This document shows, one piece after another, positions 1 to 9,760 of a stretch of DNA of 43,373 bases. The stretch is from positions 58,431-101,803 of the forward strand of contig PDIP01000019.1 of the NCBI GenBank assembly GCA_002811645.1, read 5' to 3'. The stretch's first letter is position 1, and the number at the start of each line of letters is the position of its first letter. Below the pieces are notes generated by a model. The model saw nothing but the letters and a program-made list of their open reading frames with translations, was not told where the DNA came from and did not search any database. The position numbers were made by a program, and so were the translations under genes. This DNA is from Corallochytrium limacisporum (taxonomy: Eukaryota > Opisthokonta).

Positions 1-2654
1 GGGGGGAGAGAGAAGAACCGCACGCCTGTCTCGAGCGCAGCCGCTGGTGTCAAATAAATCCCCTTAGTTCCATCCAGAGAGCCAGCTCTGGGAATGCACT
101 GCAGCATCTTGGATCTGCGCCGTCGCAGACACGGAAGACATACCATTGCTGCATTCCATCTGTTGACCGGCCAAATACTATTCTCCGTGCTTGGTTTGTC
201 CCGCTGCGTTTGTCGGTCAGCTCTGTACAGCCAGATCTCCTACCAATTGAGTTCCTTTGCTAGGTCACTGACGAGGGCATCTTCGGGCCGATTTGACCCG
301 CCCTTGTTACCGACTTTCTGGTACCGCCTGCGATTGTCCTAAATCGCCAGCATCGTCGCCGGTTGACAACTGCATGCATATTGGACGAATGGGGGTAGGA
401 ACTCATGTACATGTAGGTGGGATGTGCGGGTGGTTGCTGCTCGTGGAATCACATCACTTGTCCACTTCGAAGAAACCGGTGCTCATTGATTTTTCCATAC
501 ATAGGTTCAAATGCATGTCAATACCCTTCGCCACGGTGCCCGTTTGGCTCCGTATTCTGTAAATCGCTTGCGTGCTCGCTTTGTACCACTGCTCACCAAG
601 CGCTCAATGTATCGAGCGAGATCACAATGTCCGAAGAAGATCAGTGCTACAGTATACCTCTATTTCCAGGCAGTCCGCAAAAGGAATCAATCTATTCATT
701 CAAATGTAGCAGATTCAGGTCGCGTTTCCAACGCGGGTTACATGTCAAGTTGACTCAAATCAACAGGGCAGGGTGCAGCCAGCAGCCCGGTCCGGAGGAC
801 CTCCTGCACTGATATGGTGTCATAGATCTTCAAGTGCTCTGTGTGGCAGAGACCGTGACACCGCTGGCTATTCTTGCTGGGACGGATTGCTGGGTCATTG
901 GAGATCTGCGCTGCTCCCCCACTTTTGTCTTCGTTCTAAGGTTCTTTTCTTACCTTCTATCTTTGTGAATGAAACTGCCCAGAATGAACATCTTTCAAAA
1001 CCATCCAATTTCTACACGGTCTACTTGCTGCCTTGGATTGCCTCCTCAGAGTGTATTCAGGGTCAACATATACCACCTGTGTACGAGTTTCATCAGGATC
1101 TGGGGTGCCGAATAGGGGCAACTACCACACTTATAGATCCAAATTTGTTCGATGTGTTCTCGACTGACCCCGCAACCGAAATGGCAGCGAGCACGGGAGC
1201 GGCAGTCTGAAATACAAATTAGTGGCGGCTAGAAAACAATTTAAGACTCGCGAACACCTTACTCCTGAACCGGACCAAACCAGTACCCACCGAGACACTG
1301 CTGCAGCCCGGCTGTGGACGGTGTCGCATCGACCCGGGTGCTTTCTGATAAGCGTAAAAAAAACACTTCACATTACAGGATTCTGCTAGCTATAGTCTTC
1401 GTTTTGCCACTACAATATTGCCACGGGCGAATGCAAAGTGAGGAACGGCGAAACACAAGGTCAGCGAGTGCGGTGCAACATGTGGTGGTCCCTTCCCCTT
1501 TACACCAGTGCCGAGCCCACCAGAGTGCACATTTTTTCACCGGGTGGCATCTGATATCATGAGAATGCCAATGTCTTTGCATGTAGCGCTTTTTGGCATC
1601 GATGCACTTGACAATCATCGCGATATAGCGCGAACTATGACGCTCACATGGAGACCGTACTATTGATGCGGCATACACCATGCATCCCATATACTTTCCA
1701 GTTCCGGCCCACCGCCATCTTGTCTCGTTGTGGGCACCAATGGACATGCAAGTAGTTACCGGCACCACTGAGCACGAGAGGTGCCAAAAAACCGTCCAGC
1801 ATGGCCTGGCTCGACGTGCCGGACTATTGCTGCGGCATACACCACGCATCCCATTTGCTTTCCAGTTTCGGCCCACCGCCATCTTGTCTCGTTGTGGCAA
1901 CCAACGGACATGCAAATAGTTACCGGCACGACTGAGCACGAGAGCAGACAAAAACCTGCTAGCATGGCCGGGCTCAACAGTTGCCATCAACGTAACGAAC
2001 GCGTAACCCGCAAACCCCTTGGCTCGCGTATCGCACCGCTTGCGAATTAAACTGATACCCTAATATGCAACGGTTGCCTTGAATTCCGCAGCAGAGGTCC
2101 AGAATATACCTCCCGCGTTGATTCTTCTAACTCGCTTAAGCAGAAGAAGGTCTATTTCAGGTCAGGGCAGCGAATCGGGAGGGGAGCGGGAAGGGAGGGT
2201 TCTCCCGCCGTCGTTCCCAGTCACACACAGCCCCAAGCGAGACCCAGAAAAAAGCCAGTGGAGGTGTACACAAACAATGAGAACCCCGACCATTCGGGTC
2301 ACCGCTCAGCGCAAAGCCGCAAACTTTTGAGTTTTAGGGCGGTTGGCAGTGTGTTTTGGAGGCCGCCGGAAATCACTTTCGTCAACCGAAAACTGACGCG
2401 TATGCCCTACGGTTGAGGTTACGGTCAAAGGTGACGTTGTGTGACTGCTGGAGATGACACGTTGCAAGGCACCGATAGGGAGTATAGAATTCGGCTATTT
2501 CTGTTACATATGGGTTCTATCCATTGACTAGCTTCTCCAATCACGCTATGTAGGGACGTGTACAACGCTTCGTAGTTCATCTCTTGGGACAAACCGGGAT
2601 GGATCCGTAGTGCCAGACATCCTTTTGTAGACTTGACAATTCGGAGGCGTTCCC
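1..2654. other. Gene-free stretch upstream of the MTCH-like gene
   Basis: I see no convincing gene here. The reading frames are short, overlap one another on both strands, and show no recognisable domain. The scaffold opens in a G run followed by GA repeats. The only clear structure is the tandem duplication at 1661-1978. The last few hundred bases must contain the promoter of the downstream gene, but I see no clear TATA element in them. Confidence 0.6.
1661..1978. repeat. Two-copy tandem repeat, period 164 bp
   Basis: Copy 1 spans about 1661-1815 and copy 2 about 1825-1978. Both begin with a TATTG(A/C)TGCGGCATACACCA block and stay aligned, without a gap, until a diverged segment near the end. 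By eye they are about 85-90% identical. The substitutions are scattered, so the duplication is not recent. Both copies keep CCGCCATCTTG (1712-1722 and 1876-1886), whose reverse complement resembles a YY1-type site. A minus-strand reading frame covers both copies but reads them in different frames, which argues against a coding repeat. Confidence 0.85.
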
Positions 2655-3977
2655 ATGACTTCACAAGGGGGATACCGCGGCCGGGGTGGCCGCGGCAGGC
2701 AACTGTACGCACAAAGAACCGGTGAGGGACAGAGTCACGCACCAGGACTGGAGCTCGATGAATACGAGTATGAAGATCTCAAGCGCAAGTACACGCCCGA
2801 CATGCAATTCATGAAAGACATTGTCACGGGGAAGCCCATTCCGATTATTAACCGCCAGTGGACGCGAACGTTGAGGCCAACAACGGAAGAGTCTATTACA
2901 ACTGGTATTAAAGGTGTGGTGGCCATCATGGCCCAGCCATTCGGAATGGTGCGGAACTTGATTCAGCTCGGCTACGAGCCGGTACCGGTGCAAGTGAAAC
3001 CAGGGTGGTACAAAGGTCAGGTTATTCGCAAACTTCCCTCTGTTTTTGAGTATATCGGGATCTTGAGGCGGACCTATGGTACAACGGCCCTGTTTCTTGG
3101 TGCTGATGTTCGCATGATGGCGGTCATGACCGAGTCTTTGACCTCCATCACTGCCAAAAAGCTCTGCTGTCGAGCACTAGGTGTAAACTACATGTCCCTG
3201 AGCCAGAATTTTAGTCTGGCATATGCAGAAACGGCGATAAGCATGGGTCGCCTGCCCACTATTATTGAGCGCCTGACGTGGTTGTGGAAGGAGCTATTTG
3301 TTGAGATTGTAGGTGGTGTCGTCGGAGTGGTGTTTGCGAAACCGTTCCACACGCTCATGGTGCGCATCAGCAGTCAGATCATCACAGCAGCAGCGGCTGC
3401 CAGTGCTGGTACAGGGGCTGCTGGAGCGGGCCTCCCAATCGCTGAGGATCCCGAAGCCTACGGAACGAACTTGGTCTCAGGTTTAATGGCTGCCTGGGCC
3501 CTTGATGGAAGCATTACGATGACTGGAAACGGACTACTGGATCTTGTCGTCGCTGGCATGGCACCGGCAATCGTGGGCGAGATGTCTCGTACGTTTTGCA
3601 CGGTGCTGTTCAAGAATATTCTTGAGGCTATGATCCAACCGCCGCCCCCCAAGATGGGGTACAATGGCATTGTCGCGGGTAATTGGGATCCGGAGGAAGA
3701 CCCTGACATTTACGACGAGATGGAGCAGGAGAAGACGATGGGTGCTACTCTGCTACAGCTCTTCACTGCACCGCTGTACTATCCGTTCCAATTGGTGCAG
3801 ACACGCATGGAGATGTCCGGTACTTTGCTGCCTTTGCGGCCTGCACCTGAAACGACCACAACCTGGATGGTGTGCATGACGACCATTTGGAGAGAGGGTA
3901 GAATGGGCAGCGAGAAAGGTCTTATGGCTGGTCATGCCATCCTGCTTCGGAATTTACCGTTGGCCGGTGCGGTTTGA
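2655..3977 (+). CDS. MTCH2: MTCH1/2-like mitochondrial carrier homologue
   Basis: This 440-residue protein resembles the MTCH1/2 branch of the mitochondrial carrier superfamily. In animals these proteins sit in the outer mitochondrial membrane; MTCH2 acts as an insertase for alpha-helical outer-membrane proteins and as a tBID receptor. The best signature is LIQLGYEPVP at residues 102-111, followed by a W-K-G-Q-x6-P-S-x-F-x-Y stretch matching the same part of animal MTCH2. Further matches are a PFHTLMVR segment, GLLDLVVAGMAPAIVGE, and a C-terminal W-x-x-C-x6-EG-x-M pattern. The usual carrier PX[DE]XX[KR] motifs are absent or degenerate, as expected for this branch. Residues 1-20 are Gly/Arg-rich (RGRGGRGR), which is unusual for the family. 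The protein is longer than human MTCH2 (about 300 residues). ATG 2655 is the first in-frame ATG. The gene converges on CLYBL with a 99-bp gap. Confidence 0.78.
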   Translation: MTSQGGYRGRGGRGRQLYAQRTGEGQSHAPGLELDEYEYEDLKRKYTPDMQFMKDIVTGKPIPIINRQWTRTLRPTTEESITTGIKGVVAIMAQPFGMVRNLIQLGYEPVPVQVKPGWYKGQVIRKLPSVFEYIGILRRTYGTTALFLGADVRMMAVMTESLTSITAKKLCCRALGVNYMSLSQNFSLAYAETAISMGRLPTIIERLTWLWKELFVEIVGGVVGVVFAKPFHTLMVRISSQIITAAAAASAGTGAAGAGLPIAEDPEAYGTNLVSGLMAAWALDGSITMTGNGLLDLVVAGMAPAIVGEMSRTFCTVLFKNILEAMIQPPPPKMGYNGIVAGNWDPEEDPDIYDEMEQEKTMGATLLQLFTAPLYYPFQLVQTRMEMSGTLLPLRPAPETTTTWMVCMTTIWREGRMGSEKGLMAGHAILLRNLPLAGAV

Positions 3978-4076
3978 AGATCGAAATGCGCAAGCAAAAT
4001 ATCATCACATGTGAACTATCGTGTAATACTAAACTAGTACATTTATATAGTTACTGAAGAAAACAAGTCCTTCTGT

Positions 4077-5069
4077 TTAGGCCAGACCAGCGGCCTTGGC
4101 TCGTTGCGTCATTTTGACGGCCCACTTGTAGACGGGCATGTCTACCACAATACCATCAACTACACAAGCTCCCTTCCCCTGGGCAGTGGCAGCCTCGAAG
4201 TCAGCGACCACCTTGGCCGCAAAGTCAACATCTTTTTGTGCGGGACTGAACGCCGTGTGGATTGGTTCGATTTGGTTTGGGTGGATCGCCTGTTTTCCCG
4301 TGAAGCCCATCTCCCGGCCGTTCTGACATTCCTTCTGGAGTCCTTCGATGTCGCGGAAGTTTATGTGAACCATGTCAATGGCCTGTAGACCATAGGCTTT
4401 AGCGTGCGTAACCATCACGGATCGAGCGTAGAGCATCTCAGATGCGTGCTCTGTGCGGATAGCTTCAAGATCGGCGCAGTAGTCTTCGGAAGCAAAGATC
4501 AATGCATCCAGACGCCGGTCACTGCTGGCAATTTCACGGAGGTTCAGTATGCCCACTGCAGATTCAATGGCAGCCAGGATGCGTATATCCCGATCACCAC
4601 ACAAAGTGTCCATCATTCGACTCACGAACTGGACATCGCTGGCGGACTCAACTTTCGGGATCACCAAGGCCTCGAGTCTTGGTCCCGGCAGCAGCGCGCG
4701 GAGGTCTTCTAGGGCTAGATCAGTGCCCAATCCATTGATACGTGCACAGATTTCCGATGGTCCGTAGTCAGCTGTTGTATCGTGCAGCGCTGCTTGAACC
4801 ATCTCTCGAGCCTCTGCCTTTTTGTTGAGACTCACTCCGTCTTCCAGGTCCAAGACTACTGCGTCCGCATTGATCACTTTAGCTTTATCTAACTTCTTCT
4901 GCTCGGATCCGGGGACGCTAAAAAGCGTCCTACGAGGACGTTCGGGCCGGACATCGGCCACCGACGCACTAGATGAGTACGACCTCAAGCTCACCAAGGT
5001 TGAACAAGTCAATGCCCTGGTAGACTGAGCGAGGGTTGTCGCTCTCAACGCCTTGCTAGTCAATGACAT
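4077..5069 (-). CDS. CLYBL: Citramalyl-CoA lyase (CLYBL), HpcH/HpaI-type, mitochondrial
   Basis: The protein has 330 residues, close to human CLYBL (340). CLYBL cleaves (S)-citramalyl-CoA to acetyl-CoA and pyruvate in the mitochondrial C5-dicarboxylate (itaconate) pathway, which protects B12-dependent methylmalonyl-CoA mutase in animals; some malate synthase activity is also reported. Residues 1-37 are rich in Ser, Thr and Arg and end in RSYSSSAS, a typical mitochondrial targeting peptide. The family blocks follow in order: VPGS at 52-55, LDLEDGV at 73-79, PKVES at 138-142, E169 and D196 (in SEDY) as likely Mg2+ ligands, and GFTGKQAIHPNQI at 255-267. Nothing looks broken. The start has a TATA-like element 82 bp upstream. 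The gene is tail to tail with the MTCH-like gene and head to head with the SUMO protease gene. Confidence 0.93.
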   Translation of the reverse strand: MSLTSKALRATTLAQSTRALTCSTLVSLRSYSSSASVADVRPERPRRTLFSVPGSEQKKLDKAKVINADAVVLDLEDGVSLNKKAEAREMVQAALHDTTADYGPSEICARINGLGTDLALEDLRALLPGPRLEALVIPKVESASDVQFVSRMMDTLCGDRDIRILAAIESAVGILNLREIASSDRRLDALIFASEDYCADLEAIRTEHASEMLYARSVMVTHAKAYGLQAIDMVHINFRDIEGLQKECQNGREMGFTGKQAIHPNQIEPIHTAFSPAQKDVDFAAKVVADFEAATAQGKGACVVDGIVVDMPVYKWAVKMTQRAKAAGLA

Positions 5070-5780
5070 TGTGTGAACTTCTTCCCAGAATGATCTATCC
5101 TAGCATTATCAGATATCCACGAGAAAGAGAACTTGGGATTCTCCAATTCCTTTATATACCTCTGCCCCTTCGAGATTGCTACGCAGTCGGATGTTTGTGC
5201 GCTCGCACTTCGGGTAGAAACTCTGGTAGCAGTGGCTAGGGCGATTGCTGACTTCCTCACGACTGTAGTCAGGGGTGCTTTCTTTTCGATGTTGCCCCTA
5301 GTGTCCGGTAGGGGTCATTCGATATGGATTATCTCAATCACAAGAAATGATTTTGATTTTCAGTTTTCAAATAACCTAAACATTTTATTTGATTGTGTTG
5401 ATTTAATTTAAATTTCCGCCTCTGTCCTACGCCAGCGAACAGAAACTTAATTACATACGGAATAGTTTTAAAATGCTGCCACAATGTACCTTGCGCCCCC
5501 CAGTTGGGAGGGGTCGTCCGGAGGTTCTAAGTTCTTCGTGCTTTCAGCACGGAGGCGGGTACGGACGACGGGTGCCGGTCGTCGCAGGGGGTGACGTATT
5601 CCTAGGGATACTACCATACTCTGCGTGTGCAAGCAGGTGCATAAAGGCATCGGCAGTGACTGAGCGATATGCGTAGGTGTATGTGGCAAAATAAGTTTGT
5701 AGTGCCACGTCTCTTGAAAGACACAGATGCTGGAAAGAAGTCATAGTAGTGATGAAGATCACCTGTACTGCCTGGGATAA
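5070..5780. other. Divergent promoter region between CLYBL and the SUMO protease
   Basis: This 711-bp stretch separates two divergently transcribed genes, so it should carry both promoters. A TATA-like element on the minus strand lies at 5151-5159. The middle, about 5340-5420, is AT-rich, and the part next to the SUMO protease is GC-rich. I see no reading frame that looks real. Confidence 0.6.
5151..5159 (-). promoter_or_regulatory. TATA-like element for CLYBL
   Basis: Read on the minus strand this is GTATATAAA, 82 bp before the CLYBL start codon. A start site about 30 bp downstream would give a 5' leader of roughly 50 bases. The sequence and spacing suit a core promoter, but there is no transcript evidence. 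Confidence 0.45.
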
Positions 5781-7655
5781 ATGTGTGCAGCGGTAAAGCA
5801 CCGTTCGAGGCATAGCCGGCGGAAAAGGAGATTAAAGAAGAAGCACCGCAGATCTGCGAAATCTCTTGTGGAGGCGAGCCATAATTCTGTACACTCTCCT
5901 TCGATACTCGAGCAACTGGGCAAATTCGACAATGTGGTCAAAGTAGCATCAGGTGCACATAGGAAGAAGAGTAAGAGCAGGACGCGGAAGGACAACAAGC
6001 GGAAACATAGGCAAACTCCAAATTCCATCGCAAACGGACTCCACAATACCTTGACTCACAGTTCAACACCACCTCCATCGTGCTCACAGGCTTCACCACC
6101 ACCACTAAGGCGGCAGAAATTGAACAGATACGGCGACTCGGCGGCAAATAGCTACTTGGCCAATCCCGAAGAAGCGTATTCTCCCTCGAGCAACATCGCA
6201 GGACGGGCAACGGTTGTAAGCCCATTTACTCAAACTGTCCTGAAGTTCCTCCAACAGATTGGAAAGAAGACAAAGCTGCTACCTCAGGCCTCACAAGAAC
6301 TACGCCAGGAGAAGATTACATTAGAAGAGCCTACAGTGAACGATCTATTATCAGTGGAACGTGACCAAAGACGAAGGAAACGTAGGCACAAGGATAAGGA
6401 AAGGATCCAGCGGGAGCGAAAGCGACTGGATTTCGACGACAGTGATCAAGAGGACGATTACAGAGACAGTGGGAACAGATTGGCGCCACTCCACAGCAGA
6501 CGCGCTAGCCCGATCGACTTGGAGACCCACTTCGGCCAGCCACAGAGCGTGCTGGACGTGTTCAACAAAGAGACACCGGGAAAGGCGCGGGAGACCCAAA
6601 CCAGTAGGCCAACAAAGTCCCGGTCCCAAAGGAGACGCGAACGGAGGAAGACTAAACGAAGACGACACGATTCCGAAACAGTCCGCACGATGACAGATGG
6701 CGATACCATCGTCATACTCAGCAGTGATGAAGACGACACCGCTGAGCATGGCCAGCAAGATCAAAGAAATGCCAAGAGCAAGGGCAAAGGAAACGACAAC
6801 GGTCGTAGTCCTTACCTCTTACGAAACAGACCGTCATTGAGCTCCCCAGACACGACTTTCTCGGGTGGTGCGACCAAACATGACTTGGAATCTTTGGCAC
6901 CTGCGCAATGGCTTAACGACGGAGTTATCAATGCCTACCTAAGGCTGCTGGAACGGTATGTATACAATGTAGAAAGCCATGGCAGTAAACAGGGGATGGA
7001 ATTAACAATACGGCCACGTGGTAAGGTCCGTTGCTTTAGTACCTTCTTCTGGCCATCCCTTCAGAAAGAAGGCGCGGAGGCAACCGTTAGATCGGGACGA
7101 TGGACGCGCAGGTGTCCAGATCTGCTGCAGCGACGCTACTGGCATTTCCCAATCCATTCAGGGGCACACTGGACCTTTGTCACTTGGAATGCGCGTGAAG
7201 GGAAACTCATCTTCATGGATTCAATGGGAGGATCTGGAAACAGGGTCCTAAGACTTCTTGAAGAGTACATAAACCTGGAGATTTCAAACCAAGTGCTGAA
7301 GACTCCGTACACGGAGAAGACGAAGGGTACGGATGACGCTGCAAACAGCATCAGTGCAGATGCCTTGGCTGCGCAAATGGAACGTTCCATGAACCTGGAG
7401 ACTGACGAAGTGCCGTCTGCTGTCAGAGCAAAGGGAACTGTGCGAGCTATCCCTCGCCAGCGCAACGGTTACGATTGTGGTGTGTTCGTTTGTCAGTATG
7501 CAGTCTACATGTCACTAAAAATGGGCCGGCCTCCGGATCGGTGCTTCCAACAAGATGATATTGCTGAACTTCGCAAGGTCATGATCAAGGACCTCGAGGA
7601 AGACACCTTTGATAACACTGTAAGCTGGTATCAACAGAAATTGAGCAAGCGGTAA
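5781..7655 (+). CDS. SUMO-specific protease, ULP1/SENP family (peptidase C48)
   Basis: This 624-residue protein has a C-terminal ULP/SENP cysteine protease domain (about 365-624), which matures SUMO or removes it from targets, usually in the nucleus. The domain opens with LAPAQWLNDGVINAYLRLL, the normal substrate-groove motif. The catalytic set is intact: H463 in HWTFV, D480 in FMDSMG, Q560 and C566 in QRNGYDCGVF. About 80 residues separate the Asp from the Gln/Cys block, longer than in yeast Ulp1, so this loop carries an insertion (about 500-555). The N-terminal 360 residues look disordered, with basic clusters near 14-25, 197-206 and 284-295 that could be nuclear localisation signals. TIVILSSDEDD at 309-319 is a textbook SUMO-interacting motif. 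The gene is tail to tail with the ubiquitin-specific protease gene, 392 bp away. I cannot tell whether it is Ulp1-like or Ulp2-like. Confidence 0.93.
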   Translation: MCAAVKHRSRHSRRKRRLKKKHRRSAKSLVEASHNSVHSPSILEQLGKFDNVVKVASGAHRKKSKSRTRKDNKRKHRQTPNSIANGLHNTLTHSSTPPPSCSQASPPPLRRQKLNRYGDSAANSYLANPEEAYSPSSNIAGRATVVSPFTQTVLKFLQQIGKKTKLLPQASQELRQEKITLEEPTVNDLLSVERDQRRRKRRHKDKERIQRERKRLDFDDSDQEDDYRDSGNRLAPLHSRRASPIDLETHFGQPQSVLDVFNKETPGKARETQTSRPTKSRSQRRRERRKTKRRRHDSETVRTMTDGDTIVILSSDEDDTAEHGQQDQRNAKSKGKGNDNGRSPYLLRNRPSLSSPDTTFSGGATKHDLESLAPAQWLNDGVINAYLRLLERYVYNVESHGSKQGMELTIRPRGKVRCFSTFFWPSLQKEGAEATVRSGRWTRRCPDLLQRRYWHFPIHSGAHWTFVTWNAREGKLIFMDSMGGSGNRVLRLLEEYINLEISNQVLKTPYTEKTKGTDDAANSISADALAAQMERSMNLETDEVPSAVRAKGTVRAIPRQRNGYDCGVFVCQYAVYMSLKMGRPPDRCFQQDDIAELRKVMIKDLEEDTFDNTVSWYQQKLSKR

Positions 7656-8047
7656 AGCTGGAGGGTTGCTTGTGAACAGAGAAATTTCACTGTGTTGTCA
7701 TTCTGTGGCTATTTTAAAGACCAATTACAGACTATTCAACTTCCTGCAGTTTCTCTTGGACTGTCTTGAGATGCCTTTGCATACGATCTCCAAGCTCATT
7801 CTTTACACAGCACGCCTGTGAAGCAACCGATGATGGGGATTGCGAGTGCGGGAGACTGATAGGCGAAAGAGCATCCCTGGCAAGGTCGTACTTCCCGCAA
7901 GAACCGTAGGTGAGAGTTCAACTAGTAATTGTTCTGTGACTTCTGAAATTGTTGGGTCAACCCCCCCAGACAATGTGTAATATGATGTGATAGTAGGTTA
8001 TGTTGGCTATGAGAGAGTCTGGTGTAACTGGTTGCTGATAGATTGAG
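7656..8047. other. Convergent 3' intergenic region between the SUMO protease and USP genes
   Basis: This 392-bp gap must hold the 3' ends of two converging transcripts. I see no gene and no strong canonical polyadenylation hexamer. A short C run lies at about 7961-7968. Confidence 0.5.
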
Positions 8048-9760
8048 CTATTCTCGTTCTCCCCGAACGTACACGAAGAGGTAGCCCTCAGTGGCACGGT
8101 CGTGCTCCGATGGTGCCAATCCCCGGTTGTGTTGGACCCGGCTTTCGTTTACGATAGAGTCGTTGTATGTCTGCCAGTGGTGTCCATCCAGAATGTCCGC
8201 AACGTAATGACCGACACTCACTGTTTCCCCCATGTGTCGAACGACAGCCTTGAGCTTGTACTTATCGCCGCTGACCCGTTGTATTGGCCCGGTTGCGTTT
8301 TCCTTGCTCTCCGCTTTGTGTCTTTTGTTCGATTGTGTAATTAGAGACCGAATATTCAGCTGGTAGCTCACAGAGATCTTATCGTGAATCTTTGTCACTG
8401 TGCTCCACTGTTTGGAATGCATAAATCGCTTTAGATGAAGGATTAATACTTTGGGCATCCTACTGATCCGTTCCCAGCGCCGCGCTTTGGCATGTCCACA
8501 GTGGTCACACCGCTTCTCAATCTCCTCCGGTTGGAAGCTAGAGCGCAAGCAGGAGTTGATCGTAACTGCAAGATGCTTGCGCCGATGTTCCTTGTAGTTC
8601 TGCGGTGGATTGAATGAAAAAATGGGCCTGCTCTCCGTGTTCACATTCAAGTGCTTGCAATTCAAACACTCATCGTTGATTTCGAGAGTTGTCTCAAACA
8701 CATCATGCACTGGGTGAACAACTTTGACACGGTGGCCATCACTTTGCGCCAAACGATTTTCTTTACGGTTCTTCCCCGGTATGTTGTAATCCACGGATGT
8801 GTTTGAGGAGACCTCAGTCAGTGAAATATGTTTGCTCGTGGTCTGGAAAATCTCACCACACAGATCATCAATTTCTTTGCTCAGTGCGTCCAAGGTAACC
8901 AGCAGAAATTCATGAGCATCTTCCTGTTCATCGCCAACGGCAAAACCTGTCTCAGCTGATACCGCACTCTTCAGCACACTAGGATCACTGACCATGTTCG
9001 TGTTTTCCTCCCGATCTACGATTAAATCTAACATTGCCCAAAATATGCGACCTTGTACCCGCTTTGGATCTCGAATCTCCATTAAACGGACAAGAGCACT
9101 CTGCTGCATGGCCTTGGTAAACCTTCGCAGACTTAAAAGACATATGAGAACGGCCCCGAGGTAGCAGGAATTGCCCAAATTTTGTACACCCGCGACCTTG
9201 GTCCGCGATTGAGTCAGTTCTATGGATGTCCGTGGTAAGCGGGGCCTCCGAACAGGCTTCGCTGGTAAAGAAGGATGAGGAGCGGGGTGCCGGTCAGATG
9301 GTGTGACTGCAGTCTGCTGACTTGCCAGGCGTTTGGTCTTCGTTTCTAGTTCCGCAGATTCTTCGTCACTCGTACCTAGTTTAAATGACGTGAGTTTCTT
9401 GGGTGACTTGCTAATGGTGGTGTTAATGGTGGTCGCGGACGGTCTAGTGAACAGTGTGTCCGTCAAGCCAATCGCGGGGATTGCTTTCGACGGTCCGCTG
9501 GCAGGCCTACGTTTTCTAGATCCCGTCGTGCGGTAGACGGCGCGTGTCTTTCCCACGAGGGGTGTTGCTGCGTAAGGTGATGAAGCACCCATTCGCCGCC
9601 GCTTACTCAGAGTAACACTGTACGGCGGACGTGCGAACCGCTTAACTGGGGAAGGGGACTCATCCTGATACATGTGCAGGAGTTTGTCTACTGGGCTGGT
9701 GATCCCCTTTTTCACAGTGATGCTACTAGGTCCGCTGTTAATACTACTACTGCGTTTCAT
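8048..9760 (-). CDS. Ubiquitin-specific protease (peptidase C19), USP37-like
   Basis: The 570-residue protein is a USP-type deubiquitinase. The Cys box is GVQNLGNSCYLGAVL with C199 as nucleophile. DEQEDAHEF at 278-285 is the usual QQDAHEF block. Two CxxC pairs (C365/C368 and C418/C421) form the zinc-binding fingers, followed by PKVLILHLKRF. The His box is VRHMGETVSVGHYVADI with H518, and YND at 532-534 supplies the last catalytic residue. The C-terminal block, with SGHY-like VGHY, WQTYND and GYLFVYV, resembles USP37/USP26/USP29. Compared with human USP37 it lacks the long ubiquitin-interacting-motif insertion. Residues 1-185 are basic, Ser/Thr/Pro-rich and probably disordered. ATG 9760 is the first in-frame ATG. 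The gene is tail to tail with the SUMO protease and head to head with the F-BAR gene. Confidence 0.92.
   Translation of the reverse strand: MKRSSSINSGPSSITVKKGITSPVDKLLHMYQDESPSPVKRFARPPYSVTLSKRRRMGASSPYAATPLVGKTRAVYRTTGSRKRRPASGPSKAIPAIGLTDTLFTRPSATTINTTISKSPKKLTSFKLGTSDEESAELETKTKRLASQQTAVTPSDRHPAPHPSLPAKPVRRPRLPRTSIELTQSRTKVAGVQNLGNSCYLGAVLICLLSLRRFTKAMQQSALVRLMEIRDPKRVQGRIFWAMLDLIVDREENTNMVSDPSVLKSAVSAETGFAVGDEQEDAHEFLLVTLDALSKEIDDLCGEIFQTTSKHISLTEVSSNTSVDYNIPGKNRKENRLAQSDGHRVKVVHPVHDVFETTLEINDECLNCKHLNVNTESRPIFSFNPPQNYKEHRRKHLAVTINSCLRSSFQPEEIEKRCDHCGHAKARRWERISRMPKVLILHLKRFMHSKQWSTVTKIHDKISVSYQLNIRSLITQSNKRHKAESKENATGPIQRVSGDKYKLKAVVRHMGETVSVGHYVADILDGHHWQTYNDSIVNESRVQHNRGLAPSEHDRATEGYLFVYVRGERE

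Noticed and set aside
1373-1990. 205-codon minus-strand frame over the tandem repeat
   Set aside because: The two repeat copies are read in different frames, composition is odd (many Cys, Trp, Arg), and no domain is visible.
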